Source: Chlorocebus sabaeus
Taxonomy: Eukaryota; Chordata; Mammalia; Primates; Cercopithecidae
NCBI RefSeq assembly: GCF_047675955.1
Contig: NC_132919.1
Location: 72,059,316 to 72,123,315, forward strand
Direction of reading: 5' to 3'
DNA: 64,000 nucleotides
Below the pieces are notes generated by a model. That model did no database searches. It was not told where the DNA came from and worked only from the letters and a program-made list of their open reading frames with translations. This document shows, in pieces, positions 55,626 through 64,000 of this stretch (its first letter is position 1; each line of letters opens with the position of its first letter). Made by a program: the position numbers and the translations under genes.

Positions 55626-55943
55626 GGCCAGGCGCAGCAGCTAGTGTCTGTAATCCCAGCACTTTTGGAGGCCGAGGCGGGCAGATCACCTGAGGTGACT
55701 CAGGGATTCAAGACCAGCCTTGCCAACATGGTGAAACTCCATCTCTATTAAAAATACAAAAACTAGCTGGTTGTGGTGGCAGGCACCTGTAGTCTCAGCT
55801 ACTTGGGTGGCTGCGGCACAAGAATCACTTGAGCCTGGGAGGTGGAGAGTGCAGTGAGCTGAGATTGCACCACTGCACTCCAGCCTCAGCGACATTTTAA
55901 GATATTTTATTATCTTAAAAATAACAAATAATAACAAATAAAT
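55626..55943 (+). repeat. Alu
   Basis: It starts GGCCAGGCGCAGCAGCTAG; its 3' end is altered after CACTCCAGCCTCAGCGAC. Confidence 0.9.
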
Positions 55944-55956
55944 AAAGTATACAACA

Positions 55957-56247
55957 GGCCAGGAGTGATGGCTCATGCCTGTAATCCCAGTGTTTTGGGA
56001 GGTTGAGGTAGGAGTATCACTTGAGGCCAGGAGTTCAAGACCAAGTTGGGCAACACAGTAAGACCTTGTCTATACAAAACATTTAAAAATTAGGCAGGTA
56101 CGACAGGGCATGCCTCTAGTCCCAGCTACCCAGGAGGCTAAGGCGGGAGGATGGCTTGAACCCAGGAGTTGAAGGCTGCAGTGAGCCATGACTATGTCAC
56201 TGCACTCCCTCCGGGGTGACAGACTCTGTCTCAAAAAAACAAATATG
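55957..56247 (+). repeat. Alu (J-like)
   Basis: It starts GGCCAGGAGTGATGGCTC and is preceded by a third AAGTATACAAC target copy. Confidence 0.9.
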
Positions 56248-56249
56248 TA

Positions 56250-56592
56250 GGCTGGGCGCAGTGGCTCACACCTGTTATCCCAGCACTTTGGGAGGCCGAG
56301 AGGTGGGCGGATCACCTGAGGTTGGGAGTTTGAGACCAGCCTGACCAACATGGAGAAACCCCATCTCTACTAAAAATACAAAATTAACCAGGTGTGATGG
56401 CGCATGCCTGTAATCCCAGCTACTCAGGAGGCTAAGTCAGGAGAATCACTTGAACCTGGGAGGCAGAGGTTGCGGTGAGCCGAGATCGCGCCAATGCACT
56501 CCAGCCTGGGCAACAAGAGTGAAACTCCATCTCAAAAAAAATAATAATAATAACAAACAAATAAATAAGTAAATAAACATGCAAATAAAACA
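56250..56592 (+). repeat. Alu
   Basis: It starts GGCTGGGCGCAGTGGCTC and has a long (AAT)/(AAAT)-type tail. Confidence 0.93.
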
Positions 56593-56667
56593 TAAAGTGT
56601 ACAATACAATGATTTTTAGTATATTTATAAATTTGCATGGCCATCACCACATAATTTTGAACATTTT

Positions 56668-56960
56668 TCCTTTTTATTTTGAGACAGAATCTCGCTCTAT
56701 CACCAAGGCTGGAGTGCAGTGGTGCAATCTTGGCTTACTGCAACCTCTGCCTCCTGGGTTCAAGCAATTCTCCTGCCTCAGCCTCCCGAGTAGCTGGAAC
56801 TACATGTGCCCACCACCATGCCCAGCTAATTTTTGTATTTTTAGTAGAGACAGGGTTTTGCCATATTGGCCAGCCTGGTCTCGAACTCCGGACCTTGTGA
56901 TCCGCCCGCCTCAGCATCCCAAAGTGCCAGGATTACAGGTGTGAGCCACCGAGCCCTGCC
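56668..56960 (-). repeat. Alu
   Basis: It begins TTTTGAGACAGAATCTCGCTC and ends CCACCGAGCCCTGCC. Confidence 0.93.
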
Positions 56961-56962
56961 CG

Positions 56963-57259
56963 TTTTTTTGTTGTTGTTGTTGTTGTTGTTGTTTTTGAGA
57001 CAGAGTCTTGCTCTGTCACCCAGACTGGAGTGCAGTGGTGTGACCTCAGCTCACTGCAACCTCTGCCTCCCAGGTTCAACCTCCGAATAGCTGTAATTAT
57101 AACTGTGCACCACAACACCTGGCTAACTTTTGTATTTTTAGTAGAGATGGTGTTTTGCCACCTTGGCCAGGCTTGTCTCAAACTCCTGAACTCAAGTGAT
57201 CCACCTGCCTCAGCCTCCCAAAGTGCTGGGATTACAGGCGTGAGCCACCACAACTGGTC
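56963..57259 (-). repeat. Alu with small deletion
   Basis: A (TTG)n tail, then GAGACAGAGTCTTGCTCTG; about 25 bases are missing after CCCAGGTTCAA. Confidence 0.9.
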
Positions 57260-57349
57260 AATTTTGTGCATTTTCATCACTCTAATAAGAAGCCCATCCC
57301 ATTAGCAGTCTCTCTCCACCCACCTCCCAATCCCTCAGCCCTAGGCAAC

Positions 57350-58215
57350 TGGAATGATTTTTAAATACTAAGTCAGATGATGTCACTCCTCTGCTCAGAA
57401 CTCAGAGCCCTCAGATGGTGTACCTTTTCATTCAGTGTGAAAACCTGAAGGCCCTAGACAGTCTGACCTTAGGGTCTCTGGGCTCAACTCCTTCAACCTT
57501 CCCCTTGCTCATTACCTCTTCCAGACACTCTGGGAAAGCTATTGCCTGGGGGTCTTTGCACTGGCTGTTCTTTTTGATAGGAAAGTTTTTCCCCAGATAT
57601 CTGACCTCTTTCGGATCCATACTAAAATAGCACCCTCTATTCCTCGCTGTCCCATTCAAAACTGCACTGTTTTTCCTTTCTTCCTTCCTTTTTTTTTTTC
57701 TTGAGACAGAGTCTTGCACTATAGCCCAGGCTGCAGTGGAGGGGCATTAGCTCCACTCTCTGCAACCTCCACCTCTCCGGGTTCAAGTGATTCTCCTGCC
57801 TCAGCATCCTGAGTAGCTGGGACTACAGGCATGCACCACCACATCCGGCTTTTTTTTTTTTTTGTATTTTAGTAGAGATGGGTTTCACCATCTTAGCCCA
57901 GGCTGGTCTAGAACTCCTGACCTCAAGTGATTTGCCTGCCTCAGCCTCCTCCCAAAGTGCTGGGATTACACGTGTTAGCCACCACACCTGGCCCACCTTC
58001 CCTGTTTTTTTTCTTCTTTCATATACATTTCACCATCTAACACACTATGTATTCTACACATGTAGTATGTTCATTGTCTATCTCCCTCAACTTAATACAC
58101 AAGCTCCTTGGTTGGGGTTGAGGGTTGTTTTTAGTAGCACTCCCAGCACCTAGGACAGGACCAGGTACATATTAGGTGCCCCCCCAAAAAATATGGAGTA
58201 AATAGATGAATGGAC
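57350..58215 (+). mobile_element. L2 element, 3' part, split by an Alu
   Basis: GATGTCACTCCTCTGCTCAG and CTTTGCACTGGCTGTTC come before the Alu; ACACAAGCTCCTTGGTTGG and GCACCTAGGACAGGACC come after it. Confidence 0.8.
57688..57993 (-). repeat. Alu
   Basis: A T-run, then CTTGAGACAGAGTCTTGCAC, ending CCACCACACCTGGCC. Confidence 0.9.
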
Positions 58216-58404
58216 TCAATAATAAAGGTATGGAGATCAAGGATCTCAGAAGTGGCAAGCATTCTTGAGAGGCAGGCGATGAGACCACCTGGTGCCCAGC
58301 TTTCTCTCTGTCTCCTCTCTACCAGGGCAGGAGTTGGTCATTTCCTCCTTTTTGGTGGAATACTCTGAGAACCTAGCTTGCTCTGGGCATTAATTGATAT
58401 AAAA

Positions 58405-58535
58405 GTAAGTACATGAGCTGGCACGATGCCTGTGTCCCAGCTACTTGGTAGGCTGATGTGGGAGGATCACTTGTGCTCAGGAGTTTCAGACCAGTCTGGG
58501 CAACACAGCAAAACCTCATCTCAAAAAATAAAAGT
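58405..58535 (+). repeat. Alu monomer fragment
   Basis: A single arm ending GCAAAACCTCATCTCAAAAA. Confidence 0.7.
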
Positions 58536-58739
58536 AGGTGGAATACTCCCCCATCTCCTTACTTCCTACCCCAAAAGAAAGGATGAAGTATGCCCTCATG
58601 GTAGGGAGCATGGATAGGAGCTCTTCCTTAAAACTGGCAACTGGGGTGGTTTGTGACTCTATTAGATGGGATAGGAGTTAGACAGCTGGGAGGATTTACC
58701 AAAAGTTACGAAACGAAGTAAAGGAATGAGGTGTCTTCT

Positions 58740-59055
58740 TCTTTTTTTTTATTTTTATTTTTATTTTTATTTGAGACGGAGTCTCACTCTGTCATCAGGC
58801 TGGAGTGCAGTGGTGCCATCTCAGCTCACTGCAACCTCCAACTTCCAGGTTCAAGCGATCCTCCTGCTTCAGCCTCCCAGGTAGCTGGGACTACAGGAAT
58901 GTGTCACCACTGCCAGCTAATTTTTGTATTTTTAGTAAAGATGGGGTTTTAGAGATCATGTTGGCCAGGATGGTCTCGATCTATTGACCTTGTAATCCGC
59001 CCACCTTGGCCTCCCAAAGTGCTGGGATTACAGGCGTGAGCCACCATGCCTGGCC
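58740..59055 (-). repeat. Alu
   Basis: It has a (TTTTTA)n tail and is flanked by AGGTGTCTTCT on both sides. Confidence 0.93.
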
Positions 59056-59339
59056 AAGGTGTCTTCTCCTCTTAAGGGCTAAGATAATTAAATCCACTAA
59101 TCTTCCTGTGTGCCTTCCTTTACATCTTCCTGAATGGTCAGCAACAGATCCTCAGAACTCCAGACTTCATTCCTCTCCAGTTTCCCTTCTCCACTCTTCC
59201 TCATCCCTTTCCCACCTCCCTCAGCTCAATGCCATTTCCTGGGGCCAAAATAGAGGACCAGCTCCATATGTACCCAGCGAATATTAAGCCAGGTCGAGAG
59301 GGAAGAGCTGACTTCTAATGTATGGCCCAATCACCTTAT

Positions 59340-59530
59340 GCAGTGTGGTAGAAGGGAAAGGCTGGAGCTTCAGGTCAGTCCTGGCTCTGAAGTTGGTCAA
59401 CTTCTCTGAGCCTCAGCTTTCTCATCTGTTAAATGGGGCTAATAATATCTGCTTTGCAACATGTGCAAGTTGGAAATGGCTCAGTGGCACAGATTAAGCA
59501 CTTATTTTAATCTTATTTTATTTTAAAAAA
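59340..59530 (+). repeat. MIR
   Basis: GAGCCTCAGCTTTCTCATCT and AAATGGGGCTAATAATATC. Confidence 0.75.
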
Positions 59531-59578
59531 TCCTTACAGAGGACAGGGTAGGCACTTAATAGGATGATGATGATGACT

Positions 59579-59862
59579 AGTGAGACTCCGTCTCACTCTG
59601 TCGTCCAGGTTGGCGTGCAATGGCGTGATCTCGGATCACTGCAACTTCCACCTCCCAAGTTCAAGAGATTCCCCTGCCTCAGCCTCCCAAGTAGCTGGGA
59701 TTACAGGTATGCGCCACCATGCCTGGCTAATTTTGCATTTTTAGTAGAGACGGGTTTTCACCATGTTGGCCAGGATGGTCTCGAACTCCTGGCCTCAGGT
59801 GATCCCCCCGCCTTGGCCTCCCAAAGTGCTGGGACTGCAGGCATGAGCCACTGTGCCCTGCC
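59579..59862 (-). repeat. Alu
   Basis: It starts at GTGAGACTCCGTCTCACTC without a clear T-run and ends CACTGTGCCCTGCC. Confidence 0.9.
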
Positions 59863-60119
59863 TATAGTATGATTATTATTCCTTGGGCTCCAAAAGGCCC
59901 TCTTTTTCATCCCATGGATAAGGAAGGCCCTTTCCTCCCATCGTTCTCCATCTGGAACTTTCATCTGGACAAGAGAAACAGTTTCACTGCTGGCTTCCCT
60001 GCCTCCGGTCTCACCCTGTTCCAATCCAGCCTCTAGACTCTGCCAGAATTCTTTTTCTAAAACTCAGTTCACTGCTGAAAATTCCTCCAAAGTTCCCCCA
60101 TTGCCTACCAGAACACAGC

Positions 60120-60350
60120 AAGCAAGCGATTAAGAGTTTGGGCTTGGTGTCAGACTCGGGTTTGAAACTTAGCTCTGTCACTTTCTAGCTGTCTCTCTCG
60201 GGCCAAGTTATTTCGCATCTCCAAGCCTCTGTTTGCTCATCCGAAAAATGGGATAATAGTACTTGCTTCATGTGGTTATTGTAAAGAAGAAACAAGATAA
60301 TCAATATAAAGCATTTGGCACACGAGAGATGCTAGCTATGCCTATTATTA
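60120..60350 (+). repeat. MIR
   Basis: CACTTTCTAGCTGTCTC, then AAAAATGGGATAATAGTACT and TAAAGCATTTGGCACACG. Confidence 0.85.
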
Positions 60351-60662
60351 TGACAACGTGATTTAAATCATAGTTCTTGAGCACAGCATGCAAAGCTGTC
60401 TGTAGGAGTCAGACAATAGGAAGAACTTCCCAACTTGCTGAGAAGGATTGTCAGAATGAAGCATCAGGCCTGCCTATCCAACCTTGTTTCCTGCCATCCT
60501 CCACACAAACCCCACGTTTTGGTGAAGAAGCACGTTACTCACTGCCTCCCATGCTGAGTCTCCTTTCGGTGCTTTTGCACATGCTGTTCTTGCTGCCTAG
60601 AATGCTCTTTCTCTCCTTGCCCACCTGGCAAACTCCAACTCATCAGTCAAGACCTAGCTCAG

Positions 60663-60960
60663 GGCCGGGCACCGTGGCTCACGCCTGTAATCCCAGCATT
60701 TTGGGAGGCCGAAGCAGGTGGATCACCTGAGGTCAGGAGTTTGAGACCAGCCCGGGCAACATAGCAAAACCTGGTCTCTACTAAAAATACAAAAATGAAC
60801 TGGGAGTGGCAGCTTGCACCTGTAATCCCAGCTACTCAGGAGGCTGAGGCAGGAGAATTGCTTGAACCCAGGAGATGGAAGTTGCAGTGAGCCGAAATCA
60901 CACCACTGTACTCCAGCCTGAGCAACAGAGCAAGACTCTGTCTTAAACAAACAAACAAAC
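60663..60960 (+). repeat. Alu
   Basis: It starts GGCCGGGCACCGTGGCTC and has a (CAAA)n tail. Confidence 0.93.
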
Positions 60961-61034
60961 TAGTTCAAGCCTTCTATCCTCTGACAAGCATTCCTAGACC
61001 CCAAGCAGGGTCTATCACGTCCTCATGCTTCACC

Positions 61035-61265
61035 ATCCATTGGAGTTAAGAGCCACTGGCCTTAGAATCAGGCTACCTGAATTGGAATCCTAGCTCTGCC
61101 ACTTGGTAGCTGGGTGACCTTGGGCAAGTTACTTCACTTCTCTGGGCCTCAGTTCCCTGATCTGGAAAATGGGGGTGATGATAATAATATCTATCTGATA
61201 AGGTGGTTGTGAGGAGTAAACAGGTTACTATATACAAAGGATTTGCTCCCACATTTGGCATAGTG
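61035..61265 (+). repeat. MIR, nearly full length
   Basis: AGCTCTGCCACTTGGTAGCT, TGACCTTGGGCAAGTTACTT and GATCTGGAAAATGGGGGTG are all present in order. Confidence 0.9.
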
Positions 61266-61494
61266 TAAATGCCTGGTAAGGGTAAGCCACCATAATTCTT
61301 TTTCCAGCCTCTTTTGTCTTCCAGGGCAGGGGTCAGTCTGCGTGTCTGTCTCCCTCACCAGGCTGTGAATTTGAAGGGCTGAGGCTAGAGCTGATTCAGC
61401 CCGTGTTCCAGGTCTCAATTCCAGCACAAGGCTGGCGTAGGGCGGACACGAGGCACCTCTGCCTGGGTGGGCAGTCATGGAAGCTCTCCTAATG

Positions 61495-61760
61495 TGCTAG
61501 GCTCTGTGCTAAAGCAATGATGTGTACCATCTCATTTGTTCCTTAGGATAATCCTATGGGTACTACTGTTCTTCCCATTTCACAGATGAGGAAATTAAGG
61601 CCCAGACGTAAGTGCCTTCGGGCCCTAGTAAGAAAGCAAACAGCAGAGCCAAGGTTCAACCCTCTGAGCCTCAGTTTCCTCATGTATGCAATGGGATGAC
61701 AGCTGTTCTTCCTATCCCTCAGGTTAACTGTGTGAATTAATATATGTAAATATAAGAGAC
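61495..61760. repeat. Two MIR pieces in opposite orientation
   Basis: The first (to about 61640) is reversed, with CATTTCACAGATGAGGAAAT. The second is forward, with GAGCCTCAGTTTCCTCATG. Confidence 0.7.
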
Positions 61761-62169
61761 AACAAGGATCGGGCTCGTGTTCTCCCTATGAACTGGGTAA
61801 TGCTTTGTCTAGGACAAAAACAACTTTTCTGGAGGTGAAACTGAGGAGACTCTAACTGCCCAAGGTCCCAATTTACCCCTCTCCCTAGGGTTTGTCTGTA
61901 GCCTAGGGCCAATTCAGCAACCTCTCCCCTCTCCTGGGCCCACTGCCAGCCCCTCCACCCATTTCCCCCACCCACTGCCACTGAAAGACAATGGTGGGCA
62001 GGCCCAGCCTTTGTGAGAGGGGTCAGGCCAGTTAATCTTGGGCTGGCTTGGGGAGGGTCATGTAGGGGGACCAGAGGAAGGGAGTAGGGGCTGCATGTTG
62101 GTAGGGGGGAAGAGACAACAGTGGGTTGGTAAGAGGACGTTGGAGGCAGGGGGCCTGAGAAGTAAAAGC

Positions 62170-62480
62170 TTGAAACAGGCTTTGGGGAGCATTTCCTCCG
62201 AATGTAGATTTGAGCTCCTATTAAACTTGCCAAAAATTTGTGTTAGCTAATGGATTCTTAATTCTGTCTAAAATGAGAGAGGGAAAATTATGCCATTCAT
62301 CTTGTATTGGTTTGAAATTACATCTGACACCTAATCGATCATACTGTGGAACATTAACTCTTTGGAAGAGACCCAACTTTTTCTCTCTCCCTCGATTTCC
62401 AGGGCTCTGGAGCCACCCCCCCAACCCTGATTCCTTCTTTTGTATTTCATTAACTAAGCAAAGCTCTGGCTGTCTCTTGG
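62170..62480. promoter_or_regulatory. Repeat-free AT-rich candidate element
   Basis: About 300 bases of balanced, repeat-free DNA with TTAGCTAATGGATTCTTAAT and CCTAATCGATCA. It differs from the GC-rich, repeat-laden flanks. Confidence 0.3.
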
Positions 62481-62899
62481 GGTGAGGGGGTGGGAGTTGG
62501 GGAAAGGGTTCATTTGAACCGAGGAAGATAACCAGGCCCCCGAATCCTCTACCTACAGTCAGAGTCCACATTTCCAACCTTCAACTGACCTCCTCTCTCC
62601 TTCTGTTTTTCCCAAGCATTCGGAGATGTGGAAATGCAGAATGGAGGCATTGGGGTGTGGGGTGACCTCAGAGCCACCTTGGGGGCACCAGGGAGAGGCG
62701 GGAGCCAGGCAAAGCGGAGCTGGCACCTGGGGCTGGGGCAGGGGCCATGGTGGGGGGCTCACCTGCGACTTGCCTGGCAGATGGGTGAGGAGGAGGAAGG
62801 CAGATGACAATAGCTTTGCCTCTGGGGATCCTGATGAGCTCTGACTGAAAACCCCAACCCCAGACCTGCTTTTCTAGGAGGAGGACTTTTTGGCAGCAG

Positions 62900-63115
62900 G
62901 GAGAACCCACTGGAGGCCGACAGACCTGGGCTGGGATTCTGGCTTCACTCCTGACAAGCTGTGTGACCTTGGGCAAGTTATATAAGGCCTGAGTCTCAGT
63001 TTCCTTCTCTGTCAGAGCAGAATAATAATGCCACAGCACAGCACTGGGCTGAGGGCTAAATGACACAATCTATCTAAAACCAGGACACAGCCTGGCACAC
63101 AGTAGATGCCCAGTA
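62900..63115 (+). repeat. MIR
   Basis: CAAGCTGTGTGACCTTGGGC, GAGTCTCAGTTTCCTTCTC and TGGCACACAGTAGATGCCC. Confidence 0.85.
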
Positions 63116-63889
63116 AAGGTGACAAGTCAGAATCCATATCTCCACGACATCTCCCTGCTTCTGAGCCTTCCCCATTCCCCCTCATTCCCCTTCCTCTCTA
63201 TGGCTTTTCACTGCCTGACCCTTCCTTGAACGTAGATCAAGGGCTGAGAAGCCACAAGGTCAGGCCAGGCCATGGGGGCCAGCCAGTGCTTCCTGCTAAG
63301 ATGGGAAGGAAGGAGGCCTGGGCCCCTGGGTCTCTGCAGGGACCATGCCTCTTCCTCTCTAGAGCTATTCTATCTCCTCCAAGTTGTGGGGGTTGTCTCC
63401 TGCATGAAGGGCCCTCTGAGCCATCCCCAACCTGCCTAGAAGGTGGAGTCTCTTGAGGGAGAGAAGCTCTAGGAGGTGAGACCAGGAGGGGGGCCCCAGC
63501 TGGGAGAGAGACACTTGCTTTTACTAGGGCACCTCTGGTCTCTGCCTGTGGTTCCAAAGGGCTCCTGTCTCTAATTTGGACACCTCATAACCTTAAAGGA
63601 GAGAGATGGATTGGGCTGGGAGTGGGGCTTGACTATCAACAGCAAGGGAGAGCAAAGGGAAATAGGTGGGAGAGGGGAGGGGGCAGGGACATCACCCCCA
63701 CCTCTATTTCCCAGGAGACACTATGGCTTCTCCCTTAGGTTGGCTTTGGACACTAGGGGAAGAGAAGGTTCCTAGTCCCTCCAGCTCCTCATGAAGGGGG
63801 TCATGATGGAAGGAATGTGGCATGCAGCTGACCTCTGGTACGGGACAGCAAGAGGAAGCTGAGATGCCTCTTTCATAAAAATTTGGGCA
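63115..63889. other. Intergenic, no feature seen
   Basis: Unique, moderately GC-rich sequence without repeats or open frames that I can support. Confidence 0.5.
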
Positions 63890-64000
63890 GCTGCTCAGCG
63901 CAGGGGCTCATGCCTATAATCCCAACACTTCCTGGGAGGCCAAGGTGGGTGAACTGCTGAGCTCAGGAGTTTGAGACCAACCTTGGCAACATGGTGAAAC
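63890..64000 (+). repeat. Alu, cut by the window edge
   Basis: The first 110 bases of an Alu; GCTCAGCGCAGGGGCTCATG to ATGGTGAAAC at the border. Confidence 0.85.

Larger units (their letters stand above)
55235..57350. mobile_element. Old L1M fragment split by six Alus
   Basis: L1M-type text is found in pieces: CTTCGTTGAGATATAAGTCA before 55300, GTGTACAATACAATG near 56598, GGCCATCACCACATAATTTT near 56640, and CCCATTAGCAGTCTCTCTCC after 57260. The pieces join in order across the Alus. Confidence 0.7.
59990..61025 (+). mobile_element. L2 element split by MIR and Alu
   Basis: Pieces at about 59990-60118, 60540-60660 (TGCTTTTGCACATGCTG) and 60961-61025 are in L2 order. The MIR at 60120-60350 and the Alu at 60663-60960 break it. 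Confidence 0.6.

Overview
The window is vertebrate nuclear DNA from a primate. It is dense in Alu, MIR, L1 and L2 repeats, its genes are split into exons with GT..AG introns, and one block of protein-coding synteny is recognisable: STARD3 - PPP1R1B - NEUROD2. In human these lie on chromosome 17q12, close to ERBB2. The window runs opposite to the usual human map, so NEUROD2 is on + and PPP1R1B and STARD3 are on -. Two young AluY copies (21817-22120 and 52584-52890) carry the variant I associate with Old World monkeys (CGGCTAGTTTTT and GGCTTGAGCC near the end). PPP1R1B and NEUROD2 also differ from the human proteins, as I recall them, at a few residues. I therefore infer a cercopithecoid monkey such as a macaque, baboon or vervet, rather than human.

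Layout. 1-4332 is the start of STARD3 intron 1, and 4333 to about 4485 is STARD3 exon 1 (non-coding, CpG-rich promoter). About 450 bp further on is the 3' end of PPP1R1B (poly(A) signal 4956-4961). PPP1R1B encodes DARPP-32. Its seven exons run leftwards from 14586 (ATG) to 5698 (stop), and all splice sites could be placed exactly; the joined exons give 204 codons plus a stop. 14830-33900 is intergenic DNA holding candidate regulatory blocks: an octamer/E-box site near 17735, a CTCF-like pair near 19871-19920, an octamer/homeodomain cluster at 23850-24000, and an orphan CpG-rich block at 24090-24770. NEUROD2 occupies about 33930-38075, with a non-coding exon 1, an 1126-bp intron and a single coding exon (35273-36421, 382 aa). 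38080-64000 is a gene desert. Its first part is mostly unique sequence with several GC-rich and AT-rich islands. After 47000 it is Alu-dense, with L2 and L1 fossils broken by later insertions. The best single signal there is a near-consensus REST/NRSF site (RE1) at 49243-49263.

How the parts fit together. NEUROD2 is a neuronal bHLH activator. PPP1R1B is the dopamine-regulated PP1 inhibitor of striatal neurons. STARD3 is a widely expressed late-endosomal sterol-transfer protein with a GC-rich promoter. The regulatory candidates (E-boxes at the NEUROD2 promoter, POU/SOX-like sites, RE1, CTCF-like sites) suit two brain genes next to a broadly expressed gene, but those links are inference from motifs. 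I found no CRISPR array, insertion sequence, tRNA or rRNA gene, processed pseudogene or intact retroviral element.
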